A DNA stretch of 64,000 bases from Streptomyces sp. P9-A4 (GTDB lineage Bacteria > Actinomycetota > Actinomycetes > Streptomycetales > Streptomycetaceae): contig NZ_JAZIFY010000001.1 in NCBI RefSeq assembly GCF_036634195.1, forward strand, positions 3,606,501 to 3,670,500, written 5' to 3'. The notes under the pieces are model-generated. The model made no database searches. It was not told the DNA's origin and saw nothing but the letters and a program-made list of their open reading frames with translations. Shown one piece after another: positions 45,853-54,689 of the stretch. Each line of letters opens with the position of its first letter. Position 1 is the stretch's first letter. Made by a program: the position numbers and the translations under genes.

Positions 45853-45954
45853 CCCAGCAGTATGGGCCGCCGACGGCCGCCGCCGTCCGGCGCGTCTCCA
45901 GGTTGGGACGGCACGGACGGCGGGAACGGCACGGGCCCCCGCGGAGGCCGGTCG

Positions 45955-47391
45955 TCAGAGCGTGCGGAGCAGGACCGCGGGCTGCTCGACGCAGTCCGCC
46001 ACGTACCGCAGGAAGCCGCCCGCCGTACCGCCGTCGCAGACGCGGTGGTCGAAGGTGAACGACAGCTGCACGACCTGACGGACGGCCAGTTCGCCCTGGT
46101 GCACCCAGGGTTTCGGGATGATCCGGCCGACGCCGAGCATGGCGGCCTCGGGGTGGTTGATGATCGGTGTGGACCCGTCGACCCCGAACACCCCGTAGTT
46201 GTTCAGGGTGAACGTGCCGCCGGTGAGGTCGGCCGGGGTGAGCGCGGATTGCCGGGCGGCCTCCGTCAGCCGGGCGAACTCGGCCGTGAGCGACTCCGTC
46301 GTACGGGACCCGGCGTCCTTGACCACGGGTACGACCAGGCCGCGCGGGGTCTGCGCGGCGAAGCCGAGGTGCACGGCCGGCAGCCGGACGATCTCCCGGG
46401 CGGTGGTGTCCACGGTCGAGTTGAGCTCGGGGAACCGGCTCAGGGCATGGACGCAGATCCGGGCGAGGAGCGCGAGCAGGGAGATCTTCGGCCCGCCCGC
46501 CGCGTTCATCGCGGCCCGCGCGGCCATCAGCTCGGTCGCGTCGGCGTCGACCCAGCAGGTCGCGTCCGGGATCTCCGTACGGCTGCGGGACAGCTTGTCC
46601 GCGACGGCGCCGCGCACCCCGCGCAGCGGAATCCGCTCGGCGACGGCGGACGCTCCCACCGACGCGGGCGCGGAGACGGCGGGCGCGGCGACGGCGGGCG
46701 CGGGCGTCTGTCCAGCGGTCGGCCGCTCCAGGGCCGCGAGGGCGAACTCCACGTCGGCCCGCAGGATCAGCCCCTCGGGCCCCGATCCGCGCACCTCCCG
46801 CAGGTCGAGCCCCCGGTCCCTGGCCAGCTTCCGCACGAGCGGCGAGATGACCGGCACCGGCCCCCCGTGCCCACCGACCGCCACGGCGACCGGAACCGGA
46901 GCCGGAGCAGCGACGACCGGCGCCGGAGCGGCGACAGAGGCGGGGGCGGGAGCTGCGGCGCGGGACTGCGCCACGGCCGGGTTCTCGTGCCGTACCCGGC
47001 GGCGGCGGGCGGCGGGCCCCGCCGTGCCGTACCCGACGAGCACATTGCCCGAGTACTCCGAAGACACAGCCGACTCGGCGGCGGACCCGCCCGCCGTGGG
47101 AGCGGCCCCCGGAGCCGCCTCCGCGAGCTCCTCCGGCGCGCCCGTGCCCCCCACCGCGACCGTCAGAAGCGGTGCTCCGACGGGCAGTTCGGTGCCCTCC
47201 TCGCCGAACCGGGCGGTGACCACACCGCCGTACGGGCAGGGCACCTCGACCATCGCCTTGGCCGTCTCGACCTCGACGACCGGCTGGTCGATCGCGACGA
47301 CGTCGCCGACGGCGACCAGCCAGCGGACGATCTCCGCCTCGGTGAGTCCCTCACCGAGATCGGGCAGCTTGAACTCCAGCACCTGGGCCAT
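45955..47391 (-). CDS. bkdC: BKD E2 (dihydrolipoyl acyltransferase), cluster 2
   Basis: 478 residues. Lipoyl domain with lysine in EVETAKAMVEV (about K44), Ala/Pro linker, E1/E3-binding domain (SPLVRKLARDRGLDLREVRG), catalytic domain with SFTFDHRVCDGG active-site histidine. Paralogue of the gene at 24906. ATG 47391 shares one base with the E1beta stop (TGATG). Last gene of the operon. Confidence 0.93.
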   Translation of the reverse strand: MAQVLEFKLPDLGEGLTEAEIVRWLVAVGDVVAIDQPVVEVETAKAMVEVPCPYGGVVTARFGEEGTELPVGAPLLTVAVGGTGAPEELAEAAPGAAPTAGGSAAESAVSSEYSGNVLVGYGTAGPAARRRRVRHENPAVAQSRAAAPAPASVAAPAPVVAAPAPVPVAVAVGGHGGPVPVISPLVRKLARDRGLDLREVRGSGPEGLILRADVEFALAALERPTAGQTPAPAVAAPAVSAPASVGASAVAERIPLRGVRGAVADKLSRSRTEIPDATCWVDADATELMAARAAMNAAGGPKISLLALLARICVHALSRFPELNSTVDTTAREIVRLPAVHLGFAAQTPRGLVVPVVKDAGSRTTESLTAEFARLTEAARQSALTPADLTGGTFTLNNYGVFGVDGSTPIINHPEAAMLGVGRIIPKPWVHQGELAVRQVVQLSFTFDHRVCDGGTAGGFLRYVADCVEQPAVLLRTL

Positions 47392-48437
47392 CAGCTCCCC
47401 GCCTCCCACTGCAGTCGCGCCACCGCGTCCAGGACCCGGTCCACGCCCGGCAGATGGTGCCGCTCCAGCATCGGCGGCGGGTACGGGATGTCGAAGCCCG
47501 CGACCCGCAGCACCGGCGCCTCCAGATGGTGGAAGCAGCGCTCGGTCACGCGCGCGGCGATCTCCGCGCCGGGCCCGCCGAAGCCGGCCGATTCGTGCAC
47601 CACGACCGCGCGTCCGGTGCGCCGCACCGAGGCGCAGACGGTCTCGTCGTCGAACGGCACGAGCGAGCGCAGGTCGACGACCTCCAGGTCCCAGCCCTCG
47701 GCCTGGGCGGCCTCGGCCGCCTCCAGGCAGACCGGCACCGAGGGGCCGTAGGTGATCAGGGTGGCCCCGGTGCCGCGCCTGCGGACGACGGCCTTGCCGA
47801 TCGGCTCGACGGGCGTGGGGGCCTCGGGGGACCAGTCGGACTTGGACCAGTAGAGCCGCTTGGGCTCCAGGAAGACCACCGGGTCGTCGGAAGCGATGGC
47901 CGCGCGCAGCAGCCCGTAGGCGTCCTCGACCGTGGCCGGGGTGACGACATGGAGTCCGGGGGTGGCCGTGTAGTAGGCCTCGGAGGAGTCGCTGTGGTGC
48001 TCGACGCCGCCGATCCCGCCGCCGTACGGGACACGGATGACGATCGGCATCGGCATCGCGCCGCGCGTCCGGTTCCGCATCTTCGCGACATGGGAGATCA
48101 GCTGCTCGAACGCCGGGTACGCGAACGCGTCGAACTGCATCTCGACGACCGGCCGCAGCCCGTACATGGCCATGCCGACGGCCGCGCCGAGGATGCCCGC
48201 CTCTGCCAGCGGCGTGTCCGTGCAGCGGTCCTCGCCGAACTCCTTGGCGAGTCCGTCGGTGACCCGGAAGACACCGCCCAGGGTGCCGACGTCCTCACCC
48301 ATCACATGGACGGTCGGGTCCTCGGCCATCGCGTCGCGCATGGCGCGCTGGAGCGCCTGCGCCATCGTGGCCGGCTTGGGCTTGCCGGCCTTCGCGGCGG
48401 TCCTGTCCGCCGCGGGTCCGGTCGTCGCCGTCGTCAT
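47391..48437 (-). CDS. bkdB: BKD E1 beta subunit, cluster 2
   Basis: 348 residues, same motifs as its cluster 1 paralogue (MGEDVGTLGGVFRVTDGL, DTPLAEAGILG, RVPYGGGIGGVEHHSDS) with a 25-residue Thr/Lys/Ala-rich N-terminal extension. Start is ATG 48437 or the preceding GTG 48440; both overlap the E1alpha stop. Confidence 0.94.
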   Translation of the reverse strand: MTTATTGPAADRTAAKAGKPKPATMAQALQRAMRDAMAEDPTVHVMGEDVGTLGGVFRVTDGLAKEFGEDRCTDTPLAEAGILGAAVGMAMYGLRPVVEMQFDAFAYPAFEQLISHVAKMRNRTRGAMPMPIVIRVPYGGGIGGVEHHSDSSEAYYTATPGLHVVTPATVEDAYGLLRAAIASDDPVVFLEPKRLYWSKSDWSPEAPTPVEPIGKAVVRRRGTGATLITYGPSVPVCLEAAEAAQAEGWDLEVVDLRSLVPFDDETVCASVRRTGRAVVVHESAGFGGPGAEIAARVTERCFHHLEAPVLRVAGFDIPYPPPMLERHHLPGVDRVLDAVARLQWEAGS

Positions 48438-49588
48438 CACGCCTCACCCTCGGCTTCGAGCTCGGCGCGCAGCTGCGCCGCCTGTTCGCGCAGCTGCGCC
48501 GTCTGCTCCGCGTACACGTGGGAGAAGAGGTCCATCGGGTCGAGCACCGGGTCGGCGTTCATCCGTTCCCGCAGGTCGGCGGCCATCGTCTCGGCGGCCT
48601 CCGCCGCCGCCCGCTTGCCGTCCTCGTCGAGCAGACCGCGCTCGGTGAGTTCCCTTTCGAGGATCAGGATCGGGTCGTGCGCCCGCCAGGTCTCGACCTC
48701 TCCGGCCGCGCGGTAGCGGGTGGCGTCGTCGGCGTTGGTGTGGGCGTCGATCCGGTACGTGATGGCCTCGACGAGGGTGGGGCCGCCGCCGCGCCGGGCG
48801 CGGGCCACGGCCTCGGTCAGCACCTGGTGGACGGCGACCGCGTCGTTGCCGTCGACGAGCCGGCCGGGCATCCCGTATCCGACGGCCTTGTGGGCGAGGG
48901 AGGGGGCGGCGGTCTGCTTGGCGAGCGGTACGGAGATCGCGAAGCCGTTGTTCTGCACGAGGAAGACCACGGGGGCCTGCCAGACGGCCGCGAAGTTCAG
49001 CGCCTCGTGGAAGTCGCCCTCGCTGGTGCCGCCGTCGCCGACCATGGCGAGCGCGACCACGTCGTCGCCCTTGAGGCGGGCGGCGTGGGCGAGGCCCACC
49101 GCGTGCGGCAGCTGGGTCGCGAGCGGGGTGCAGAGCGGAGCTATGCGGTGCTCGCGCGGGTCGTACCCGGTGTGCCAGTCGCCGCGCAGCAGGGTCAGCG
49201 CCTGTACGGGGTCGAGGCCGCGGGCGACCGCCGCGAGCGTGTCACGGTACGAGGGGAAGAGCCAGTCCCGGTCCTCCAGCGCGAGGGCGGCGGCGATCTC
49301 GCTCGCCTCCTGGCCGGTGGTGGACGGGTACACGGCGAGCCGGCCCTGCTTGGTGAGGGCGGTGGCCTGCGTGTTGTACCGGCGGCCGCGGACCAGCTCC
49401 GCGTAGAGCCGGAGCAGCAGCGCGGGGTCGGCGTCGGCCACGGCGTCCGTGCCGAGCACGCGCAGCGGCTCGGTCTCGGGCAGCAGCGGGGCGGGGTCGG
49501 TGCGCGGCTGCCACGCCGGCGGCGGGGTCGGCCGGTAGGCGGGGACGGCACCGGGCGGCTCTTGGACTGTCGAACTGCGCTGTTGCAA
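48437..49588 (-). CDS. bkdA: BKD E1 alpha subunit, cluster 2
   Basis: 383 residues. TPP site GDGGTSEGDFHEALNF...QNNGF, YRIDAHTNADDATRYR loop. The N-terminal AYRPTPPPAWQPRTDPAPLLP matches BkdA of other streptomycetes as I recall it. I place the start at TTG 49588, which has GAGGAGG 8 nt upstream; the alternative GTG 49597 directly abuts that SD and GTG 49657 lies in the operator. First gene of operon 2, divergent from bkdR. Confidence 0.88.
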   Translation of the reverse strand: MQQRSSTVQEPPGAVPAYRPTPPPAWQPRTDPAPLLPETEPLRVLGTDAVADADPALLLRLYAELVRGRRYNTQATALTKQGRLAVYPSTTGQEASEIAAALALEDRDWLFPSYRDTLAAVARGLDPVQALTLLRGDWHTGYDPREHRIAPLCTPLATQLPHAVGLAHAARLKGDDVVALAMVGDGGTSEGDFHEALNFAAVWQAPVVFLVQNNGFAISVPLAKQTAAPSLAHKAVGYGMPGRLVDGNDAVAVHQVLTEAVARARRGGGPTLVEAITYRIDAHTNADDATRYRAAGEVETWRAHDPILILERELTERGLLDEDGKRAAAEAAETMAADLRERMNADPVLDPMDLFSHVYAEQTAQLREQAAQLRAELEAEGEA

Positions 49589-49659
49589 CGAGTCCACCTC
49601 CTCGTGGGAGCGGGCATAAGACCCGAAGGCGGGTGGCGCGAGTGTGGTGCGCCTCACCT

Positions 49660-49673
49660 ACCGATTGTTCGGT
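49660..49673. promoter_or_regulatory. PaaR-like box ACCGATTGTTCGGT in the bkd/bkdR divergent region
   Basis: ACCGA/TCGGT arms with 4-bp centre. Matches ACCGNNCGNNCGGT with one mismatch (TG for CG). Same pattern as the boxes at 52883 and 57520. Confidence 0.65.
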
Positions 49674-49691
49674 CGTGGAGGCATTTTGGCT

Positions 49692-49729
49692 ACAGGCACC
49701 TTCAGCCTGTGGACAAACGGTTCTCCACA
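49692..49729. promoter_or_regulatory. DnaA boxes and nested palindromes upstream of bkdR
   Basis: TGTGGACAA (49708-49716) is the exact complement of the Streptomyces DnaA box TTGTCCACA, followed by TTCTCCACA (49721-49729, one mismatch), facing each other. Nested ACAGGC (49692-49697)/GCCTGT (49705-49710) arms overlap. Could equally be an Lrp/BkdR operator array. Confidence 0.55.
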
Positions 49730-49774
49730 GCCTGGGATGTGTGCAGGTCGTCCACCGGAGAGAGGCGGGGGGAC

Positions 49775-50377
49775 ATGGCGGATGAACAAATGGCCGTCGA
49801 CCGGAGCGAGGCTCCGGGCGGTGACTCGGGCGATGACAGGGGAGGCGCCCTCGGCGGGGCCGGGGGCGAGGTTCCCGGCGAGGTGCTGAGCGCCCCGATC
49901 GGGGCGCCGACGGGCGTGCTTCCGGCGCGCCCGCTGGACGCGATCGACCGCGACATCCTGCGGTTGCTGCAAACGGACGGCCGCGCCTCGGTGCGCTCCG
50001 TGGCCGAGCGGGTGCACGTCTCGCGGGCCAACGCGTACGCGCGCATCAACCGGCTCATCGACGACGGGGTGATCCGCGGCTTCAGTGCCCGCGTCAACCA
50101 CGAGCGGGCGGGGCACGGAGCCTCCGCCTACATCACGCTCAAGATCGTCCAGAACTCCTGGCGCACGGTCCGCGAGCAGCTCAGGGCGCTGCCGGGCGCC
50201 ACGCACATCGCGCTGGTCAGCGGGGATTTCGACGTCCTGCTGCTGGTGCACACCCCGGACAACCGGACGCTGCGCGAGCTGGTCCTCACCCGGCTCCAGG
50301 CGATCCCGGAGGTACTGTCCACGCGCACGCTGCTGGTCTTCGAGGAGACGGACCTGAACGCGGACCCACGCGGCTGA
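49775..50377 (+). CDS. bkdR: Lrp/AsnC family regulator of branched-chain catabolism (BkdR)
   Basis: 200 residues. A 50-residue Gly/Asp-rich N-terminal extension precedes the AsnC-type HTH (LDAIDRDILRLLQTDGRASVRSVAERVHVSRANAYARINRLIDDGVI) and a RAM ligand-binding domain (about 125-195). Adjacent to and divergent from the BKD operon, as for BkdR in pseudomonads and streptomycetes; it likely responds to branched amino acids. ATG 49775 follows GGCGGGGGG, a purine-rich SD. Confidence 0.92.
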   Translation: MADEQMAVDRSEAPGGDSGDDRGGALGGAGGEVPGEVLSAPIGAPTGVLPARPLDAIDRDILRLLQTDGRASVRSVAERVHVSRANAYARINRLIDDGVIRGFSARVNHERAGHGASAYITLKIVQNSWRTVREQLRALPGATHIALVSGDFDVLLLVHTPDNRTLRELVLTRLQAIPEVLSTRTLLVFEETDLNADPRG

Positions 50378-50490
50378 GGGGGCACCGCCGGCCTCCGGGG
50401 GTGATGCCCGGGCCGGGGGCGGTCCCGGGGCATTGCCCGGGGTCCCGGGCAGGCCGTGCCCCGGGCCCAGGCGGGCCCTGCCCCGGTCCC

Positions 50491-50529
50491 GGGCAGCGCC
50501 CCGCCCGGGACCCGGGCGGGGCGCTGCCC
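50491..50529. terminator. 39-bp palindrome, bidirectional terminator between bkdR and the TetR gene
   Basis: 19-nt arms (GGGCAGCGCCCCGCCCGGG and its complement) around a single A. The surrounding 50395-50530 is packed with CCCGGG/GCCCGGG words, many able to pair with each other. Lies 114 nt past bkdR and 32 nt past the convergent TetR stop. Confidence 0.8.
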
Positions 50530-50561
50530 GTGTGAGGGCCAGGCACGGCCTCAGCAGGCCC

Positions 50562-51155
50562 TCAGCGCGCCGTCCGCAGCCCGTCGAACGCCAGGTGCGC
50601 GACGGTCTCGGCGAGCTGTTCGCGCTCCGCCGTCGCGTCCGGGTGCGGCCGGTACCACTCCACCAACGAGTTGATCATGCCGAAGAGCAGCCGGGTCGCG
50701 AGCCGGATGTCCACATCGGCCCGCAGGTCACCCTCCTCCGCGGCGGCCCTGAGCAGCTCGGCCACCCGCTGGTCGAACTCCCGCCGCCGCTCCATCGCCC
50801 ACCGCTCGGTGCCCGTGTTGCCCCGCACCCGCAGCAGCAGCGTCACATACGGAAGCTCCGCTATCAGCACCTCGACCGTGCGGCGCGTGACGTACTCGAC
50901 CCGTTCGACGGCCCTGCCGCGCACCGCGCCCGGCTCGTCGAGGATCGCGAAGAGCCCGTCGAGCGCCCGGCTGACCGCCCGCCGCAGCAGCTCCTCCTTG
51001 CCGGACACATGGTGGTAGATCGACGACTTGGAGATCCCGGCCGCCTTGGACAGGTGCTCCATCGACGTGCCGTCGTAACCGCGCTCGTTGAAGACCCGGA
51101 CGGCCACGGAGAGCAGCGTCTCGGGGGTGTACGTGTCGCGCTTGGCGGTGGTCAT
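50562..51155 (-). CDS. TetR/AcrR family regulator, probable PaaR
   Basis: 197 residues. HTH 10-55 (TLLSVAVRVFNERGYDGTSMEHLSKAAGISKSSIYHHVSGKEELLRRAV) and helical ligand domain with LLFGMINSLVEWYRPH. Resembles PaaR/KstR-type repressors of acyl-CoA catabolism. ATG 51155 overlaps the stop of the upstream dehydrogenase by 4 nt (ATGA), so it is co-expressed from a promoter bearing the ACCGNNCGNNCGGT box at 52883, consistent with autoregulation. Ligand likely a CoA thioester such as phenylacetyl-CoA (inference). Confidence 0.9.
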   Translation of the reverse strand: MTTAKRDTYTPETLLSVAVRVFNERGYDGTSMEHLSKAAGISKSSIYHHVSGKEELLRRAVSRALDGLFAILDEPGAVRGRAVERVEYVTRRTVEVLIAELPYVTLLLRVRGNTGTERWAMERRREFDQRVAELLRAAAEEGDLRADVDIRLATRLLFGMINSLVEWYRPHPDATAEREQLAETVAHLAFDGLRTAR

Positions 51156-52828
51156 CGTGCGTCCTCCCCGTCCCGGGCGTCTTCGACGAAGGCACGGCGC
51201 GCCGTGGCAAGGCTGGGCGCGTACCGCCCCGACGGGCAGCGCTCGTGCATCGCGTCCAGAAGCTCCCGTACGCGCGCGTGGCCCACCTTCCCGGCCCACT
51301 CCAGCGGTCCCGCCGGGTAGTTGACCCCGAGCCGCATCGCGGTGTCCACGTCCTCGGCGGTGGCCACGCCCCGGTCGACGGCGTCGGCGGCCAGATCGGC
51401 CAGCATCGCGACCGTACGGGCCACGATCATGCCGGGCACGTCCCCGATCACGGACACCTGCTTGCCGAGCGCCTGGAAGAGCCCGACCGCCTCGGCGAGG
51501 ACATCGGGCTCGACGCCCTCGCGGGTCGACAGCACGATCCGGCTCGCGGCCTCGTAGTCGAGCGCGAGGTCGAAGTAGACGATGTCGTCCTTCTGGTACT
51601 CGAAGGACGTCTCGCCGTCCGCGAGGTTGAGCTCGCCGCCGCTCGGCAGCTCGATGCAACCGGCGCCGTTCTTGCGCCGGACCGTGATCCCGGCCGCCTC
51701 GAAGAGGCCGACCAGCGGTTCCGCCGGCCCGAGGTCGCCCCGGACGACGATGCTCGCCGGGGCCTCCGCCGGCGCCGCCGTGTGCGGTTCGGGCCGCTCG
51801 GCGCCCTCCGCGTACGAGAACCAGCCCCGGCCCGTCTTCCGGCCGAGCCGCCCCGACTCCACGAGCCGCCGCTGCGCGAGCGAGGGCGTGAACTTGGGGT
51901 CCTGGTAGAAGGACTCCCAGACGGAGCGGGTGACGGCCTCGTTCACGTCCTGGCCGATGAGGTCGGTCAGCTCGAAGGGGCCCATGCGGAAACCGCCGCA
52001 CTCGCGCAGGGCCGCGTCGATGGTGGCCGGGTCCGCGGCGCCCTCCTCGAACACCCGCAGCGCCTCGGCGTAGAAGGGTCGGGCGACCCGGTTCACGATG
52101 AAGCCGGGGGTGTCGGCGCAGCGCACCGGCGTCTTGCCCCAGCCCTTCACCGTCCCGTACGCGCGCGTGGCGACGTCCGGGTCGGTGGCGAAGCCGCTGA
52201 CGACCTCGACGAGCGGGAGCAGCGGCGCCGGGTTGAAGAAGTGCAGTCCGACGAACCGGCCAGGCAGCCGGAGCCCGCCCGCGATGGCGGTGACGGAGAG
52301 GGAGGAGGTGTTGGTGGCGAGGACGGTGTCGTCGCCGACGATCTTCTCCAGGTCGGCGAAGAGCCGCTGCTTGACGGAGAGGTCCTCGACGATCGCCTCG
52401 ATCACGAGGGCGGCGTCGGCGAGCTCGGCGGGGTCCTCGGCCGCGTGCAGCCGGCCGACGGCGGCCTCCCGGGCGGTGGCGTCCAGGCGCCCCTTCTCCA
52501 CGAGCCGGTCCAGGCGGGCGGTGAGGGCGGCGACGGCCTCGGCGGCCCGGCCCGGGGCGCTGTCGTAGAGGCGCACGGGGTGACCGGCGACCAGCGCGAC
52601 CTGGGCGATCCCCTGACCCATGGTCCCGGTGCCGACGACGGCGACGGTACGGTCCCGCGCGACGGCGTCCACGGCGGCTCCCACGTCCCCCGCGGCCACG
52701 GCTTCCACGGCGGCTCCCACGGCCCCCGCGGCCACGGCTTCCACGGCGGCGGCGCGGTCCTGTCCCTCTGCGGCGGTCTCACTGGCGGTCACGTCGCCGC
52801 TCCCCCTGACGGTCACGTTGGCGCTCAT
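51152..52828 (-). CDS. paaH: 3-hydroxyacyl-CoA dehydrogenase (PaaH/3-hydroxyadipyl-CoA dehydrogenase type)
   Basis: 558 residues. NAD-binding GTGTMGQGIAQVA starts at about 66; conserved NTSSLSVTAIA and HFFNPAPLLPLVEVV motifs; two 3HCDH_C domains (about 245-340 and 455-545), the doubled layout typical of PaaH. Oxidises 3-hydroxyadipyl-CoA in phenylacetate catabolism. The first about 58 residues are an added tail with a 12-residue Ala/Val/Gly/Glu repeat. ATG 52828. Divergent from paaN and coupled to the TetR gene. Confidence 0.91.
   Translation of the reverse strand: MSANVTVRGSGDVTASETAAEGQDRAAAVEAVAAGAVGAAVEAVAAGDVGAAVDAVARDRTVAVVGTGTMGQGIAQVALVAGHPVRLYDSAPGRAAEAVAALTARLDRLVEKGRLDATAREAAVGRLHAAEDPAELADAALVIEAIVEDLSVKQRLFADLEKIVGDDTVLATNTSSLSVTAIAGGLRLPGRFVGLHFFNPAPLLPLVEVVSGFATDPDVATRAYGTVKGWGKTPVRCADTPGFIVNRVARPFYAEALRVFEEGAADPATIDAALRECGGFRMGPFELTDLIGQDVNEAVTRSVWESFYQDPKFTPSLAQRRLVESGRLGRKTGRGWFSYAEGAERPEPHTAAPAEAPASIVVRGDLGPAEPLVGLFEAAGITVRRKNGAGCIELPSGGELNLADGETSFEYQKDDIVYFDLALDYEAASRIVLSTREGVEPDVLAEAVGLFQALGKQVSVIGDVPGMIVARTVAMLADLAADAVDRGVATAEDVDTAMRLGVNYPAGPLEWAGKVGHARVRELLDAMHERCPSGRYAPSLATARRAFVEDARDGEDAR
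52668..52751. repeat. 36-bp tandem repeat at the 5' end of paaH
   Basis: Units 52668-52703 and 52704-52739 plus 12 nt of a third; encode AVEAVAAGAVGA-type 12-residue repeats. Only two substitutions between full units. Confidence 0.9.
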
Positions 52829-52849
52829 GGAGTGATCCTCCCCGATGGG

Positions 52850-52858
52850 TTTTCCACA
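52850..52858. promoter_or_regulatory. TTTTCCACA, DnaA-box-like, paaH/paaN region
   Basis: One mismatch to TTGTCCACA/TTATCCACA. Followed by GG as at 57466. Its interest is co-occurrence with the TetR box 24 bp away. Confidence 0.35.
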
Positions 52859-52882
52859 GGATCGACAGGCCCCCTTGTCCCG

Positions 52883-52896
52883 ACCGATCGTTCGGT
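52883..52896. promoter_or_regulatory. PaaR-like box ACCGATCGTTCGGT between paaH and paaN
   Basis: Perfect match to ACCGNNCGNNCGGT. Lies 54 nt upstream of paaH and 55 nt upstream of paaN, so one bound dimer could repress both. Confidence 0.75.
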
Positions 52897-52951
52897 TACT
52901 CTAACTCCGTACGCGTCTCCCTGCCCAGCTCGACGAGGAGTTGGTCCATCC

Positions 52952-54649
52952 ATGGCCACCGCTCAGCTGACCACCGACCGTCTGGCCGAGAAGCACCGGT
53001 CCACGCTCGACCAGGCGCTCGCCACCATTCGGACCCGTGCCTACTGGTCGCCGTACCCCGAGCACCCGAAGGCATACGGCGCGGACGGCTCGCTCGACGC
53101 CGCCGCCGGCCTCGCCGCCCACCAGTCCGCGCTGAACACCCGCTTCGAGCTGGACCAGCCCGGCACGGACGGCTGGACCGGCGGCGAGATCTCGCCGTAC
53201 GGCCCGGCGCTCGGCATCGAGTACCCGCACGCCGACATGGACGTCCTGCTCCCCGCGATGCGCGCGGGCACGCGCGCGTGGCGGGACGCCGGGGCCGAGA
53301 CGCGCGCCCTGGTCTGCCTGGAGATCCTCGCCCGGATCTCCGCCCGCACCCATGAGTTCGCGCACGCCGTCATGCACACCAGCGGGCAGGCGTTCATGAT
53401 GGCGTTCCAGGCCGGCGGCCCACACGCCCAGGACCGCGGCCTCGAAGCCGTGACGTACGCGTACGTGGAGCAGACGCGCACCCCCGCGGGGCGCGCCGAG
53501 TGGTCCAAGCCCCAGGGCAAGCGCGACCCCCTGGAGCTGAGCAAGGAGTTCACCCCGGTCGGCCGCGGCATCGCCCTGATGATCGGCTGCAACACCTTCC
53601 CCACGTGGAACGGCTACCCGGGCCTGTTCGCCTCCCTCGCCACCGGCAACCCCGTCCTGGTCAAGCCGCACCCGCGCGCGGTCCTGCCGCTCGCGCTCAC
53701 CGTCCGGGTCGCCCGCGAGGTGCTGGCCGAGACCGGCTTCGACCCGAACCTGGTGGCGCTCGCCGTCGAGCGGCCGGGCGAGGGCATCGCCAAGACCCTG
53801 GCCGTGCGCCCCGAGATCCGGATCATCGACTACACCGGCTCCACCGCCTTCGGCGACTGGCTGGAGACCAACGCCCGCCAGGCGCAGGTCTACACCGAGA
53901 AGGCCGGCGTCAACACGGTCGTGATCGACTCCACCGACAACTACAAGGGGATGCTCGCCAACCTGGCGTTCTCGCTCTCCCTGTACAGCGGCCAGATGTG
54001 CACCACCCCGCAGAACCTGCTGATCCCCCGCGAGGGCATCACCACCGACCAGGGCCCCAGGTCGTACGACGAGGTCGTCGCCGACCTCGCGGCGGCGGTC
54101 GGCGGTCTGCTGGGCGACGACGCGCGGGCGAACGGCCTGCTCGGCGCCCTGGTCAACCCGGACGTGAAGGCCCGCCTCGAAGCCGCCGCCGGTCTCGGCG
54201 AGGTGGCGCTCGCCTCCCGCGAGGTGGTCAACCCGGAGTACCCGGACGCCGTGGTCCGTACGCCGGTCATCGTGAAGCTGGACGGCTCGAAGCCCGACGC
54301 CCAGGCCGCGTACTTCTCGGAGTGCTTCGGCCCGGTCTCCTTCGCCGTCTCGGTGGACTCCACCGAGGACGCCCTGGAGCTGCTGCGGCGCACGGTCCGC
54401 GAGCAGGGCGCGATGACCGTCGGGGCGTACACGACCTCGGCGGACACCGAGCGCGCGGTGGAGGAGGTCTGCCTGGAGGAGTCGGCCCAGCTCTCGCTGA
54501 ACCTCACGGGCGGGGTCTACGTGAACCAGACGGCCGCGTTCTCCGACTTCCACGGCTCCGGCGGGAACCCGGCGGCGAACGCCGCGCTGTGCGACGGCGC
54601 CTTCGTCTCCAACCGCTTCCGGGTGGTGGAGGTCCGCCGCCAGGCCTGA
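52952..54649 (+). CDS. paaN: PaaN, ring-cleavage aldehyde dehydrogenase of phenylacetate catabolism
   Basis: 565 residues, aldehyde dehydrogenase fold. Conserved MIGCNTFPTWNGYPGLFASLATGNPVLVKPHPRA (NAD site, about 208-242), RIIDYTGSTAFGDWL (about 290-305) and catalytic cysteine in YSGQMCTTPQN (about 352). It lacks the MaoC-type hydratase domain fused in E. coli PaaZ, so the oxepin-CoA hydrolase would be a separate protein. ATG 52952 with GAGGAG 12 nt upstream. Confidence 0.94.
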   Translation: MATAQLTTDRLAEKHRSTLDQALATIRTRAYWSPYPEHPKAYGADGSLDAAAGLAAHQSALNTRFELDQPGTDGWTGGEISPYGPALGIEYPHADMDVLLPAMRAGTRAWRDAGAETRALVCLEILARISARTHEFAHAVMHTSGQAFMMAFQAGGPHAQDRGLEAVTYAYVEQTRTPAGRAEWSKPQGKRDPLELSKEFTPVGRGIALMIGCNTFPTWNGYPGLFASLATGNPVLVKPHPRAVLPLALTVRVAREVLAETGFDPNLVALAVERPGEGIAKTLAVRPEIRIIDYTGSTAFGDWLETNARQAQVYTEKAGVNTVVIDSTDNYKGMLANLAFSLSLYSGQMCTTPQNLLIPREGITTDQGPRSYDEVVADLAAAVGGLLGDDARANGLLGALVNPDVKARLEAAAGLGEVALASREVVNPEYPDAVVRTPVIVKLDGSKPDAQAAYFSECFGPVSFAVSVDSTEDALELLRRTVREQGAMTVGAYTTSADTERAVEEVCLEESAQLSLNLTGGVYVNQTAAFSDFHGSGGNPAANAALCDGAFVSNRFRVVEVRRQA

Positions 54650-54658
54650 TCCACGGTC

Positions 54659-54686
54659 TCGTGGAGGCCCTCCGGGGCCTCCACGA
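54659..54686. terminator. Bidirectional terminator between paaN and the TrmH-type gene
   Basis: TCGTGGAGGCCC and GGGCCTCCACGA 12-bp arms around TCCG, between convergent stop codons at 54649 and 54690. Confidence 0.85.
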
Positions 54687-54689
54687 CGC

